DNA from: JBFGFX01 sp965232455 | GTDB lineage: Bacteria; Pseudomonadota; Gammaproteobacteria; Steroidobacterales; Woeseiaceae | Reading direction: 5' to 3' | NCBI GenBank assembly: GCA_965232455.1 | Contig: OZ246981.1 | Location: 4,898,001-4,962,000 of the forward strand | DNA: 64,000 nt | Shown: positions 52,151 through 61,438 of the stretch, piece by piece | How the letters are laid out: the number at the start of each line of letters is the position of its first letter | How positions within the stretch are numbered: the stretch's first letter is position 1 | Made by a program: the position numbers and the translations under genes | Notes under the pieces: generated by a model | Databases searched by the model: none | Seen by the model: only the letters and a program-made list of their open reading frames with translations | What the model was told of the DNA's origin: nothing

Positions 52151-54766
52151 GTGGAAACCAACAAATTCATAATGCTTGCGGCTGCAGGCGTTGTTCTCAT
52201 GCCTGGGGCGGCAAATGCACAGGGCACAAAAGCAGGGTCGGAGTCGGTCGAGGAGATTGTCGTTTACGGCACCGCGCGAAACCGTTTCGAGTCCATCAGC
52301 CAGAAGCGCGACGCGGATCGTATTCTGGACGCGCTCGGCACCGACGAACTGGGCCAGCTGCCGGACAAGAACCTTGGCGAATCGCTCAATCGCGTGCCCG
52401 GCGTGACCATGCTGGTCGAAAAGGGAGAGGGACGCTACGTGCAGCTGCGCGGTATTCGGCCCGAGCTCAACAACGTGACGCTGAACGGCATGGCGCTGGG
52501 TTCGCCGGAAGCGGAAGGCGGCGGCCGGGTGACGCCGTTCGACGTGCTTTCCGGCAGCCTGCTGAGCGCCGTGCAGGTCATCAAGACGCCCACGCCCGAT
52601 ATGGATGCCCAGGGCATCGGCGGTACCGTCAACGTAGTGACGCGCATGCCCTTCGATCAGGACGAAGACTTCTACGGTTACACGACGGGCCGTTTCGGTT
52701 ACGAGGAAATCCGGCCGGAGAATGAAGCCTACGGCGGCAGCGATCCCTACGGGCTCGACGTCCTCGCGTCGGGAAAAAACGACGCCGCAACGGTCGGCTG
52801 GCTGATGGGCGGATCGTATTCCTCCAGGGAGTACGTCGCCCAGGGCATTTTCCAGGACGACTGGCGCGCGGTCGACGGCACCAGTCTTCCCGAGGAAGTC
52901 AAAAACAACTATTACGTCATCGGCAGGGATCGTCTTAACCTGTCCGGCGCCCTGGAGTTCCGGCCCTCGGAAGTCACCCAGTTCTATCTGCGCGGGTTTT
53001 ACGCGACCTGGGACGAGTTTCAGCACCGCAACCGTTTCCAGCAAGGCCTCGGCAACAGCGTGACGGCGACGTCGGCGACCGCCGGAACCGCCGACGGTAA
53101 TCGCATTTCATCGAACATCCGCCTCGAAGACGTCGAGAAAACGCTCTTTTCGGTGACGGCCGGCGGTGAAAACCTGTTGGGCGACAGCGTGACGTTGGAC
53201 TATTCGGTGCAATACAACGCCAACGAACTCGAAGAGCCCTATTCGTACTGGGAGTTTCGATCCGGCACGGACTTCGGTCCCGACAGCTGGGACATCAGAA
53301 GCAACGGCGTCGTTTCCATCACGCCTGACGCGTCGGGTCTGGACCGCCAGGATCCGGACAACATCGGTTTTCGCCGGGTGCGGTTTCAAGATCGCGATCT
53401 GAGCGAAGATACGATAATCGCCGACGTAAACCTGCGGTGGAACACGGAGAGCGGCTACCTGAAGAGTGGCCTGAAGCTGACCAGCACCGATCGTGAAAAC
53501 GACTACACCCGTACCCGCTTTGACGGCGGCGCGCAGGACCTGACGCTGGGCAGCGATTCGTCGTTTACGAACGGCGCGTTCACGAACGACGTGCCGGCAG
53601 GAGACGTGCCCAACATCTGGATGGACGTTCGCGCAATGAACCGCTTTTTCGCGGACCCGGCAAACGCGGCGTTTTTCGAGGCCAACGACGGCGACACGTT
53701 CTCGGCGAATTTCTCCGGTGACTACGACATTACCGAAAGCATTTACGCCGCGTATTTCATGGGCGCCAGAGAGTTCGACGCCTGGGAAATCATCGGCGGA
53801 GTGCGCGTTGAACACACCGACATCGACTCGCGCGGTTTTCTGCTGGTGGACGACACGGCGGAGTCCGTGAAGGCGGGCGGCGACTACACGTCGGTGCTAC
53901 CCTCCCTGATCCTCAACTGGCGCGCCAGCGACAGCCTCGTTCTGCGCGCGGCGGTGACCAGAGCGCTGGGCCGGCCGGATTACGACGTGATCGCGCCGAG
54001 ATCCAACTACAACGAAGAGGCCGGTGAAGGTTCTTTGTCGATCGGCAACCCGGCGCTCGAAGCCCGCCACTCGTGGAACTACGATCTTTCCGCAGAGTGG
54101 TATCCGGACGATCTGACCCTGTTGTCCATCGCGGTTTTCTACAAGGATATCGACAACGAATTCGTTGGTCGTTCTCAACGGTTCGTGGGACAGGCGGCCA
54201 TTGACGAGGCGATTACCGATCTGGGCCTGACGGGTACGATCGACACGACCGTTCTGGACGATCTGATCGTCTCGACCACCGAGAACGGCGAGTCCTCGGA
54301 ACTCTTCGGTGTCGAGCTTGCCGCCCAAACGCAGTTTTCGCGCTTGCCCGCCCCGTTCGACGGCTTCGGCGCCGCCGCATCGGCAACGTTCATCGATGCC
54401 GAGGTAGACGTCCTGCGCAACGACGTGCTCGAGACGCTGCCGTTACCGGGCCAGGCCGAGACGACCTACAACGTTTCACTGTTCTTTCAGAACGAGCGCT
54501 TCGATGCGGCGCTGTCCTATGCCTACAACGACAGCTTCCTGACGGATATCAACAATAGTCGCGAGGTCGACCTGGATCAGGGTGAGTTCGGCCGTTGGGA
54601 CGCGCGTGTCGCTTATACGGTCCGCGAAAACTTCAAGCTGTTTTTCGAGGGCGTCAACCTGAACGATGAACCGACGTCCGAGTTCCAGGGCGGCATCGAA
54701 CGGCAGAACACCGAGTTTGAATACGTCGGCCGCACCTACTATCTCGGTGCTTCGTTGGGTTTCTAG
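52151..54766 (+). CDS. TonB-dependent receptor (Xanthomonas/Caulobacter type)
   Basis: Outer-membrane receptor of 871 residues with a GTG start at 52151 after a ggggaag RBS. A signal peptide (to about residue 24, ANAQ) precedes a TonB-box-like EEIVVYGT. The plug domain shows DELGQLPDKNLGESLNRVPGVTMLVEKGEGRYVQLRGIRPELNNVTLNGM, the pattern of TonB receptors common in oligotrophs that take up carbohydrates. The barrel ends YYLGASLGF with a terminal Phe. It is 10 bases from the next gene, which likely shares its transcript. The substrate is unknown; no glycoside hydrolase is nearby. Confidence 0.9.
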   Translation: METNKFIMLAAAGVVLMPGAANAQGTKAGSESVEEIVVYGTARNRFESISQKRDADRILDALGTDELGQLPDKNLGESLNRVPGVTMLVEKGEGRYVQLRGIRPELNNVTLNGMALGSPEAEGGGRVTPFDVLSGSLLSAVQVIKTPTPDMDAQGIGGTVNVVTRMPFDQDEDFYGYTTGRFGYEEIRPENEAYGGSDPYGLDVLASGKNDAATVGWLMGGSYSSREYVAQGIFQDDWRAVDGTSLPEEVKNNYYVIGRDRLNLSGALEFRPSEVTQFYLRGFYATWDEFQHRNRFQQGLGNSVTATSATAGTADGNRISSNIRLEDVEKTLFSVTAGGENLLGDSVTLDYSVQYNANELEEPYSYWEFRSGTDFGPDSWDIRSNGVVSITPDASGLDRQDPDNIGFRRVRFQDRDLSEDTIIADVNLRWNTESGYLKSGLKLTSTDRENDYTRTRFDGGAQDLTLGSDSSFTNGAFTNDVPAGDVPNIWMDVRAMNRFFADPANAAFFEANDGDTFSANFSGDYDITESIYAAYFMGAREFDAWEIIGGVRVEHTDIDSRGFLLVDDTAESVKAGGDYTSVLPSLILNWRASDSLVLRAAVTRALGRPDYDVIAPRSNYNEEAGEGSLSIGNPALEARHSWNYDLSAEWYPDDLTLLSIAVFYKDIDNEFVGRSQRFVGQAAIDEAITDLGLTGTIDTTVLDDLIVSTTENGESSELFGVELAAQTQFSRLPAPFDGFGAAASATFIDAEVDVLRNDVLETLPLPGQAETTYNVSLFFQNERFDAALSYAYNDSFLTDINNSREVDLDQGEFGRWDARVAYTVRENFKLFFEGVNLNDEPTSEFQGGIERQNTEFEYVGRTYYLGASLGF

Positions 54767-54776
54767 GCGTCAAGGT

Positions 54777-55616
54777 ATGCGGCTTTCGATCTCGCCATTT
54801 TCAATTGCGTTGCTGCTGTTCGGCACCGTATCGGCCGCGGCCGAGAACTTGACCGCGAAGACGCTGAGCGTGTACGACGCGGCTGACGCGGACCAGGGCG
54901 TTGCGGTCGACGCGGATCACTTCTACGCGGTCGACAATTACGTCATCGCGAAACACAGCCGCGAGACCGGGGCGCTCATCGCCCGCTGGGATGGCGGCAA
55001 AGACGGGCCGATTGCACATTTGAACAGCTGCATCGTCGTCTCGGCGGTTCTGGAATGCGCCAACTCGAACTACCCGGCAACCCCGATGGCCAGTTCGATC
55101 GAGTATTTCGATCCGGCGTCGATGACCCACGTTCGAGGTCACAGTCTCGGACTCACGGACGAGGGCTCGCTGACCTGGACGGATGCCGTCGACGGCGGCC
55201 GTATCGCCGGTTTTGCGCACTACGGCAAAAACGGTGGTGAGCCGTTCAAGGACAACAGGTATGGATCGGTCGTGACGTACGACCCCGAGTGGCGACGAAC
55301 CGGCGGTTATGCGTTTCCGCGCGCGTTGAGCGAGCGCATGGCCCCATACGCGGCTTCGGGCGGCGCTATCGGACCGGACGGCTTTCTGTACGTTCTCGGC
55401 CACGACCTGCCCGAGATGTACGTGCTTGCCAAGCCCGACGGTGGGCCGTATCTGGCACACGTTGCGACAATCGGACTCGAAGTGGAAGGGCAGGCGTTTT
55501 CGTTCGAGCCCGGCGGTCGAAACGTCTGGGTCATCGACCGGCGCCGGGGCAAGGTTCGGCGGATCGAACTGCCGAGCGTTACCGGTGTAACGGCTGGCGG
55601 ACGTTTTCCACGCTGA
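54777..55616 (+). CDS. Secreted protein of unknown function, beta-propeller-like
   Basis: Exported protein of 279 residues from the ATG at 54777, 10 bases after the receptor. The signal peptide is MRLSISPFSIALLLFGTVSAAA. The mature part has repeated short strands and turns (GVAVDADHFYAVDNYVIAKHSRETGALIARWDGG, GGAIGPDGFLYVLGHDLPEMYVLAK, QAFSFEPGGRNVWVIDRRRGKVRRIEL) that suggest a propeller. Two Cys (SCIV, LECAN) may form a disulfide. I recognise no named family. Its placement suggests a partner of the TonB receptor. Confidence 0.65.
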   Translation: MRLSISPFSIALLLFGTVSAAAENLTAKTLSVYDAADADQGVAVDADHFYAVDNYVIAKHSRETGALIARWDGGKDGPIAHLNSCIVVSAVLECANSNYPATPMASSIEYFDPASMTHVRGHSLGLTDEGSLTWTDAVDGGRIAGFAHYGKNGGEPFKDNRYGSVVTYDPEWRRTGGYAFPRALSERMAPYAASGGAIGPDGFLYVLGHDLPEMYVLAKPDGGPYLAHVATIGLEVEGQAFSFEPGGRNVWVIDRRRGKVRRIELPSVTGVTAGGRFPR

Positions 55617-55678
55617 CTGCGAAACGTTGGCTCCTCCGCGGGACGATGCCTGACGGGACCGGCCGGGAGAAAGCACGC

Positions 55679-55693
55679 CGGTCGGCCCGACCG
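55679..55693. promoter_or_regulatory. Palindrome upstream of the ABC exporter gene
   Basis: CGGTCGG C CCGACCG, a perfect 7-base inverted repeat with a single central base, 73 bases before the ABC gene. It could be an operator or a fortuitous G+C palindrome; no known consensus comes to mind. Confidence 0.25.
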
Positions 55694-55766
55694 ATTCCCG
55701 CCGCCCAGGCAATGCACGCGTAAAACTGATTGACAGAGCCGTCACTTACCCTCGCAATACGTCGTT

Positions 55767-57539
55767 ATGATCTCCGAGGAACGCCCAAGGGCGACGTCGC
55801 TGCGCCCGCTGGCCACGCTGTGGCCGTTCATCCAGCCGTATCGCGGTACGCTGGCGGCTGCGCTCGCGGCGCTGCTCATCGCCGCGGTCGCCATGCTGGC
55901 GTTGCCGGTGGCGCTGCGCTACCTGATCGACCGGGGGTTTGCGGACGGCGACGTAGGCACCATCAATCGCTATTTCGCCTGGTTCCTCGCAGCGGCCATG
56001 ATGTTCGGTGGTTTTGCTGCACTGCGCTTTTATCTCGTCACCTGGCTCGGTGAGCGCGTCGTAGCCGACGTGCGGACCGCCGTATACAACCGCGTGATCC
56101 GCATGGACCCGTTGTTCTTCGAGGTGACGCGAATCGGTGAGGTGTTGTCGCGGCTGACGACCGACACCACGCTCGTGCAGAGCATTTCCGGCGTGAGCCT
56201 GTCCATCGCCCTGCGCACCAGCCTGACGGCGATCGGCGCCATGATCATGCTGCTCGCAACGAGCCTGCAGTTGACCGGGTACATCCTGTTGCTGGTACCG
56301 GTCGTTGTCGTGCCACTGATTGCCGTTGGCCGGCGTATCCGCGCGCTGTCGCGCACCGCGCAGGACCGCGTTGCCGACACCAGCGGTCTGGCGGGCGAAA
56401 CGCTTAATGCCATCCAGACCGTGCAGGCGTTTACGCTGGAGGCGCTGCAGAGCGAGCGATACGGCGATGCCGTTGGCGCAAGCTTCGACGCGGCGGTGCG
56501 GCGCACCCAGGTGCGCGCGCTGATAACGGCGCTCGGCGTCACGCTGGTGTTCGGCGCCATCACACTCGTGCTGTGGGTCGGTTCGCGCGCGGTGGTCGCC
56601 GGCGAAATGACCGGGGGTGAACTCGGACAATTCCTGCTCTACGCCGCGTTTGTCGGCTCGTCCACCGCGGCGCTGAGCGAGGTCTGGGGCGAAATCCAAC
56701 GCGGTGCCGGCGCTATGGAGCGACTGGCCGAGTTGCTTCAGGCGCGGCCCGCGATTGCGCCGGCGGCCGAGCCAAAGCCGTTACCTGAACGCAGCAGCGG
56801 GCGCATCGAGTTCGACGGAGTGACGTTCCACTATCCCTCGCGTCCCGAGATCGCCGCGCTCAGCGACTTTTCGCTCGCCGTCGAAGCCGGTGAAACGCTC
56901 GCCATTGTCGGTCCGTCCGGCGCGGGCAAGAGCACCAGCTTCCAGCTGCTGCTGCGCTTCTACGATCCGCAGGACGGCCGAATAATTTTCGACGGCGTCG
57001 ACATTTCGGAGGTAGACCCGCAGGCGCTGCGAAAGCGCATCGGCTTCGTGCCCCAGGACACGATGCTGTTTGGCGCCAGCGCGATGGAGAACATCCGTTA
57101 CGGTCGGCCGGAGGCCGGCGACGCCGAGGTAGAACAGGCGGCGCGGGCCGCGGCGGCCGATGAGTTCATCCGCGAACTGCCTGAAGGTTACGACACGTTT
57201 CTCGGTGAACGCGGCATGCGGCTCTCGGGCGGACAACGACAGCGCATCGCCATCGCGCGCGCAATACTCAAGGATCCGCCGGTGCTGCTGCTCGACGAGG
57301 CGACGAGTTCGCTGGACGCCGAGAGTGAACGCGCCGTGCAGGCCGCGCTCGAGGACCTGATGAAAAACCGCACGACCCTCGTGATTGCGCATCGACTGGC
57401 GACCGTCAAACAGGCCGATCGTATCGTCGTCATCGATCAAGGCCGGATCGTCGCCGTCGGTGCGCACGACGAGCTGACCGGCAGCAGCGAACTCTACGCG
57501 CGGCTTGCGGCGCTGCAGTTCGGGGATCGGGCGGCATGA
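55767..57539 (+). CDS. MsbA-like ABC exporter (fused membrane and ATPase domains)
   Basis: Half-transporter of 590 residues that works as a homodimer. The membrane domain (about 25-315) has six helices. The ATPase has Walker A GPSGAGKST (382-390), signature LSGGQRQRIAIARA, Walker B VLLLDEATSSLD and the H-loop IAHRLAT. There is no peptidase C39 domain, which argues against a type I secretion or bacteriocin exporter. Its stop overlaps the selO start by 4 bases (ATGA). The substrate may be a lipid or drug. Confidence 0.92.
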   Translation: MISEERPRATSLRPLATLWPFIQPYRGTLAAALAALLIAAVAMLALPVALRYLIDRGFADGDVGTINRYFAWFLAAAMMFGGFAALRFYLVTWLGERVVADVRTAVYNRVIRMDPLFFEVTRIGEVLSRLTTDTTLVQSISGVSLSIALRTSLTAIGAMIMLLATSLQLTGYILLLVPVVVVPLIAVGRRIRALSRTAQDRVADTSGLAGETLNAIQTVQAFTLEALQSERYGDAVGASFDAAVRRTQVRALITALGVTLVFGAITLVLWVGSRAVVAGEMTGGELGQFLLYAAFVGSSTAALSEVWGEIQRGAGAMERLAELLQARPAIAPAAEPKPLPERSSGRIEFDGVTFHYPSRPEIAALSDFSLAVEAGETLAIVGPSGAGKSTSFQLLLRFYDPQDGRIIFDGVDISEVDPQALRKRIGFVPQDTMLFGASAMENIRYGRPEAGDAEVEQAARAAAADEFIRELPEGYDTFLGERGMRLSGGQRQRIAIARAILKDPPVLLLDEATSSLDAESERAVQAALEDLMKNRTTLVIAHRLATVKQADRIVVIDQGRIVAVGAHDELTGSSELYARLAALQFGDRAA

Positions 57540-58951
57540 GCTTCGACAACAGTTACGCCAGGCTTCCCGAACGGTTTTTTGCACGGGTCGATCCGCTCCC
57601 GGTTCCGTCACCAAAACTCCTGGCGTGGAACGAGCGCCTGGCCGGCGAGCTTGGCCTGAACGATCTTGGTCGGAACGACGAACGGCTTGCGCAAATATTC
57701 GGCGGGAATCTCGTCCCCGAAGACGCCGAGCCGATCGCGCTCGCCTATGCGGGACATCAGTTTGGCCAGTTCGTACCCCAGCTGGGCGACGGCCGGGCCG
57801 TGCTGCTCGGTGAGGTCGTGGACGGAAACGGCGCGCGCCGCGACGTCCAGCTCAAGGGTTCCGGCCGAACGCCGTTCTCGCGGGGCGGGGACGGCAAATC
57901 GTCGCTCGGCCCGGTGATTCGCGAATACATCGTGAGCGAGGCCATGCACGCGCTCGGCGTGCCGACGACGCGCGCCCTTGCTGCCGTACTCACCGGCGAG
58001 CGGGTTTATCGTGAATTGCCGTTGCCCGGCGGTGTGCTGACTCGCGTGGCGTCCAGCCATATCCGTATCGGCAGCTTCGAGTATTTCGCCGCGCGCGGCG
58101 ACGTGGAGGGCGTCAAAACCCTCGCCGATTACGCCATCGAACGGCATGCTCCCGAGCTTGCCGCGGAAGAGCGACCCTATGCCGCCTTTTTTGCCCGTGT
58201 CGTCGAGGTGCAGTCTGCGTTGGTCGCGCACTGGATGGACATCGGCTTCATTCATGGCGTCATGAACACCGACAACACGACGGTGTCCGGCGAGACGCTC
58301 GACTACGGTCCTTGCGCATTCATGGACGAGTTTCATTCGGAGAAGGTCTTCAGCTCGATCGATCACGGCGGGCGTTATGCCTTCGACCGCCAGCCCGGAA
58401 TCGTTCACTGGAATCTGGCTCGCCTGGCCGAGTGCCTGTTGATGCTCGACGACGATCAGCCGGAGTTCGAGGAACAGCTGGGTCGTGTGAAGGGGTTGTT
58501 CGAGCATCACTACTTCACGCGCATGCGCAGAAAACTCGGGCTCGTCGGCGAAGAGACGGGCGACGAGGCGCTGATCCGTGAGTGGCTGACGCACCTGCAG
58601 ACGAATGCGCTGGACTACACGCTGAGTTTCCGCGAGCTGGCGGCGCGAACGAGCGCGGAAGGCCCGCCGCGTTTCGGCGAGTTCGAGGGGAAATGGCGGC
58701 GGCGTATCGCCGACGAGAACCGGAACCCGTCGGCCGTCACCGCATCCATGAACTCGGTCAATCCGCTCTACATTCCCCGTAACCACCAGATCGAGCGCGC
58801 GATTCAGGCGGCCATCGACGGCGATCTGAGCGTCTTCAACGAGCTTCGCGAGGTGCTCGCCAGGCCGTTCGAGGAACAGCCTGAGTTTGCGCGTTATGCA
58901 GATCCTCCATCGGCTGAAGAGCGCGTTGCCCGCACTTTTTGTGGCACCTGA
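57536..58951 (+). CDS. selO: SelO/YdiU protein adenylyltransferase (pseudokinase fold)
   Basis: Enzyme of 471 residues that transfers AMP from ATP to protein Ser, Thr or Tyr residues, linked to oxidative stress in bacteria. Family hallmarks are YAGHQFGQFVPQLGDGRAVLLGE, LKGSGRTPFSRGGDGKSSLGPVIREYI (K107, E130), and FIHGVMNTDNTTVSGETLDYGPCAFMD with D246, N247 and metal ligand D256; D246 matches the active Asp of the E. coli enzyme. A Cys lies third from the C-terminus (FCGT), the place of selenocysteine in eukaryotic SelO. It is co-transcribed with the ABC exporter. Confidence 0.94.
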   Translation: MSFDNSYARLPERFFARVDPLPVPSPKLLAWNERLAGELGLNDLGRNDERLAQIFGGNLVPEDAEPIALAYAGHQFGQFVPQLGDGRAVLLGEVVDGNGARRDVQLKGSGRTPFSRGGDGKSSLGPVIREYIVSEAMHALGVPTTRALAAVLTGERVYRELPLPGGVLTRVASSHIRIGSFEYFAARGDVEGVKTLADYAIERHAPELAAEERPYAAFFARVVEVQSALVAHWMDIGFIHGVMNTDNTTVSGETLDYGPCAFMDEFHSEKVFSSIDHGGRYAFDRQPGIVHWNLARLAECLLMLDDDQPEFEEQLGRVKGLFEHHYFTRMRRKLGLVGEETGDEALIREWLTHLQTNALDYTLSFRELAARTSAEGPPRFGEFEGKWRRRIADENRNPSAVTASMNSVNPLYIPRNHQIERAIQAAIDGDLSVFNELREVLARPFEEQPEFARYADPPSAEERVARTFCGT

Positions 58952-59054
58952 GAGTTGTTAAAAACGGCGGGGTATCTTACCGGGCGTCAACGCGCTTTTT
59001 CGTTATGCGACTCGACAACACCGCCGTCGCCCGAGTTCACTGAGTACAGCGCGC

Positions 59055-59087
59055 GATTGTCGGCAAATTGGACGACGCTCGACAATC
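59055..59087. promoter_or_regulatory. Inverted repeat upstream of the cadherin/Ig-repeat lipoprotein gene
   Basis: GATTGTCG (59055-59062) and CGACAATC (59080-59087) are perfect 8-base arms with a 17-base spacer, 115 bases before the ATG. An operator is possible; it is unassigned. Confidence 0.3.
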
Positions 59088-59202
59088 CGTGTGGCTTAAC
59101 ATAGTGCATTTATTCCGCCAGACCCTGCCGCCTGACTCGCTGGGGGTTTTCCCTTACACTGACAGGCCGTTTTTACGCAACTGTGTCGAGGCGTATCAAT
59201 CG

Positions 59203-61344
59203 ATGAGTTCTTTCTCGCACGTTACCGTATTACTGGGACTTTCCGCGACGGTCTGCGCATGCGGCGGCGGCGGCAGCGGCCCCCGGCCGCCAACGGCGAA
59301 TGCTGCGACGTTGACACTGGATGAAGATACGAGCGCGCAGGGAACGTTATCCGGCACCGCGAATGACGGTGGCGCGCTGACGATTGCAATCGCTTCACAA
59401 CCGGCAAATGGGACGCTGACGTCCAATGGCGCAACTTATACGTATACGCCAAACGCCGACTATTTCGGGAGTGATTCGTTCACGTTTACGGTATCTGAAA
59501 ACGGGCGCACTTCGTCGCCTGCGACAGTCAGTATTACCGTCAATAACGTCAACGATGCGCCGACGTCCGCCGCTTCGGCCGAGATGACCGATGAGGACAC
59601 GGCGCTGCAAGCAGAGCTCGACGCGGCAGACGTCGATGGCGACAGTTTGACGATAACAATTATCGATAGTCCAATGAACGGCGCCGTGACACTTTCCGGC
59701 GGAACGTCCTTCTCCTATCAGCCGGCACAGCATTTTTTCGGGCAGGATACGTTCACTTATACCGTGAATGACGGCGCGATAACGTCAGCCGTCACGGCAG
59801 TGACTATTGACGTCACGAGCGTTAACGATGCGCCTGTATTGGTGGATGTGAGCCGCAACGTAGAGGCGGATTCGACACTCACCGTGGACATGCGCGGCAC
59901 CGATGTGGAGAACGACCCGCTAACGTACGCGATATCGAGCGACTTTGCGCAGGCTGCCGTCACTAATGATCCAACGACGACGGGGTTATTCGATCTCGCC
60001 GTACCGTATGGAACATACGGCTCGGATCAGGCCGGCGTCGTTGCGAATGACGGTATCGCGAACTCCAGTGTCGCGACGATTGATCTCGATATCACGGTAC
60101 CGCAGACGACGCCGACTACCACGTTTCAGACCTACGATGGCCAGTTCAGTTTATCGATACACGCATTTGCCGAAGGGGCGAATGACTCATTGTATGTCGT
60201 TGGCAGTGTATTTGGGGAAATTGAAAACCCGAGCGCGAACAGTACGGAACGACAGTTTGTAGCGATTCACGATGCGACAGGCGCTCGCGTCGATCAGGTT
60301 TACCTCGGCGGCGCAAGACTCGAGTCGATGGCGGCCGGATTCAACAACGATGCATTTGCGGCATTGGGCGTTGAACGGGACACAGAGTTGACAGTTCGCA
60401 CGATAGGGCTCGATATCAACAATAATCCTACAGTCGACTTGCAGGCGATCATCCCGTACGCGACGGTGCGAGCCAGCAAGTCGCTGCTGCCAATTCATAT
60501 TCCCGGCGTTGGGTTCTACATACTCGCCAATGACAATCAGTTGACGTGGGTTGACTATGCCGGCGTCGTTCAAAGCACCGTCCCAATTCCCGACCCTCTC
60601 ACTGGCTTGGTTAATCGCTACGTTATCGATGACGTTCGTATCGTCAATGACGTTGTGTATGTAGCGGGTTCCTTGTTTGAGTGTCAGGACGATGGCTCTC
60701 AGTGTTCCGGCGGCACCGGTACACGCGGTTATGTCTTGACGGCGGATCGATCAGGAACGCCTCTGGGCATGATTCAGCTAAGCGGGTTTCCCGATGACGT
60801 TGCCGTTCTCAACGATGGCAGCGTTGCTTCATTTTCCGGCCCGACGCTGAAACGTGTGGACACAGACGGAACCGAGCTATGGTCGCGGACAGTGATAGGT
60901 ACCAGGGGCCTGGTCGCCACCAACGTCCAAGGCGACATTTTCCTTTGGACGTACGGCGGTATCAACAACGTCGCCAGCATGGTGATGACGCGGGTATCGA
61001 TGGACAACGCGCTTGTCTGGGAAACCGACGAGCCGATCAGCATCGAAGGTGGCCCCTTTTTCAACGACATGAGCGTTGACCAGTTTGGCAATACCTTTCT
61101 TAGTTTTATTCAACAGGTTAACGTCAACCAGCTGGTGACGATACACTTCGACTATTCCGGGCAACTACAGTGGACGGAAATCAGCGCGCCCAGCGACATC
61201 TCCGCGAATTTTGACGGGTCGAGAAAGAGCTTTCTCAGCAATAATTATCGCTACATTTCGGTGGCTGAAGATTTTGCGCCCGGCGAGGGTCCGGACAACG
61301 ATGGTTTTGTCTTTTTCACGGCCATCGAACCAGCGCCTCAGTAG
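59203..61344 (+). CDS. Lipoprotein with tandem cadherin/Ig-like repeats
   Basis: Exported protein of 713 residues from the ATG at 59203; a longer frame from 59068 would bury the signal. The N-terminus ends in a lipobox-like VCAC (C20) followed by GGGGSG, a common lipoprotein linker. Two or three repeats of the cadherin-like type follow (about 35-290): LDEDTSAQGTLSGTANDGGALTIAI, YTPNADYFGSDSFTFTVSENG, then MTDEDTALQAELDAADVDGDSLTITI. The rest (about 310-713) has strands with a WD/propeller-like look (VNDVVYVAGSLFECQDDGSQC). Likely surface-attached; the ligand is unknown. Confidence 0.75.
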   Translation: MSSFSHVTVLLGLSATVCACGGGGSGPRPPTANAATLTLDEDTSAQGTLSGTANDGGALTIAIASQPANGTLTSNGATYTYTPNADYFGSDSFTFTVSENGRTSSPATVSITVNNVNDAPTSAASAEMTDEDTALQAELDAADVDGDSLTITIIDSPMNGAVTLSGGTSFSYQPAQHFFGQDTFTYTVNDGAITSAVTAVTIDVTSVNDAPVLVDVSRNVEADSTLTVDMRGTDVENDPLTYAISSDFAQAAVTNDPTTTGLFDLAVPYGTYGSDQAGVVANDGIANSSVATIDLDITVPQTTPTTTFQTYDGQFSLSIHAFAEGANDSLYVVGSVFGEIENPSANSTERQFVAIHDATGARVDQVYLGGARLESMAAGFNNDAFAALGVERDTELTVRTIGLDINNNPTVDLQAIIPYATVRASKSLLPIHIPGVGFYILANDNQLTWVDYAGVVQSTVPIPDPLTGLVNRYVIDDVRIVNDVVYVAGSLFECQDDGSQCSGGTGTRGYVLTADRSGTPLGMIQLSGFPDDVAVLNDGSVASFSGPTLKRVDTDGTELWSRTVIGTRGLVATNVQGDIFLWTYGGINNVASMVMTRVSMDNALVWETDEPISIEGGPFFNDMSVDQFGNTFLSFIQQVNVNQLVTIHFDYSGQLQWTEISAPSDISANFDGSRKSFLSNNYRYISVAEDFAPGEGPDNDGFVFFTAIEPAPQ

Positions 61345-61438
61345 GTTCGCAGTTTCGTATTAGTGGGTTACATCTGCCGCCGGCCTGGGTGCGAATCGCG
61401 TAGTGCCGCCCTAACTCCTGACTACTTTGAGGCGTGTA

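Noticed and set aside
55767..57539. Possible type I secretion ABC transporter for the giant protein
   Set aside because: It is MsbA-like without a C39 or C39-like domain, is transcribed the other way, and is coupled to selO. It is not part of the secretion unit.
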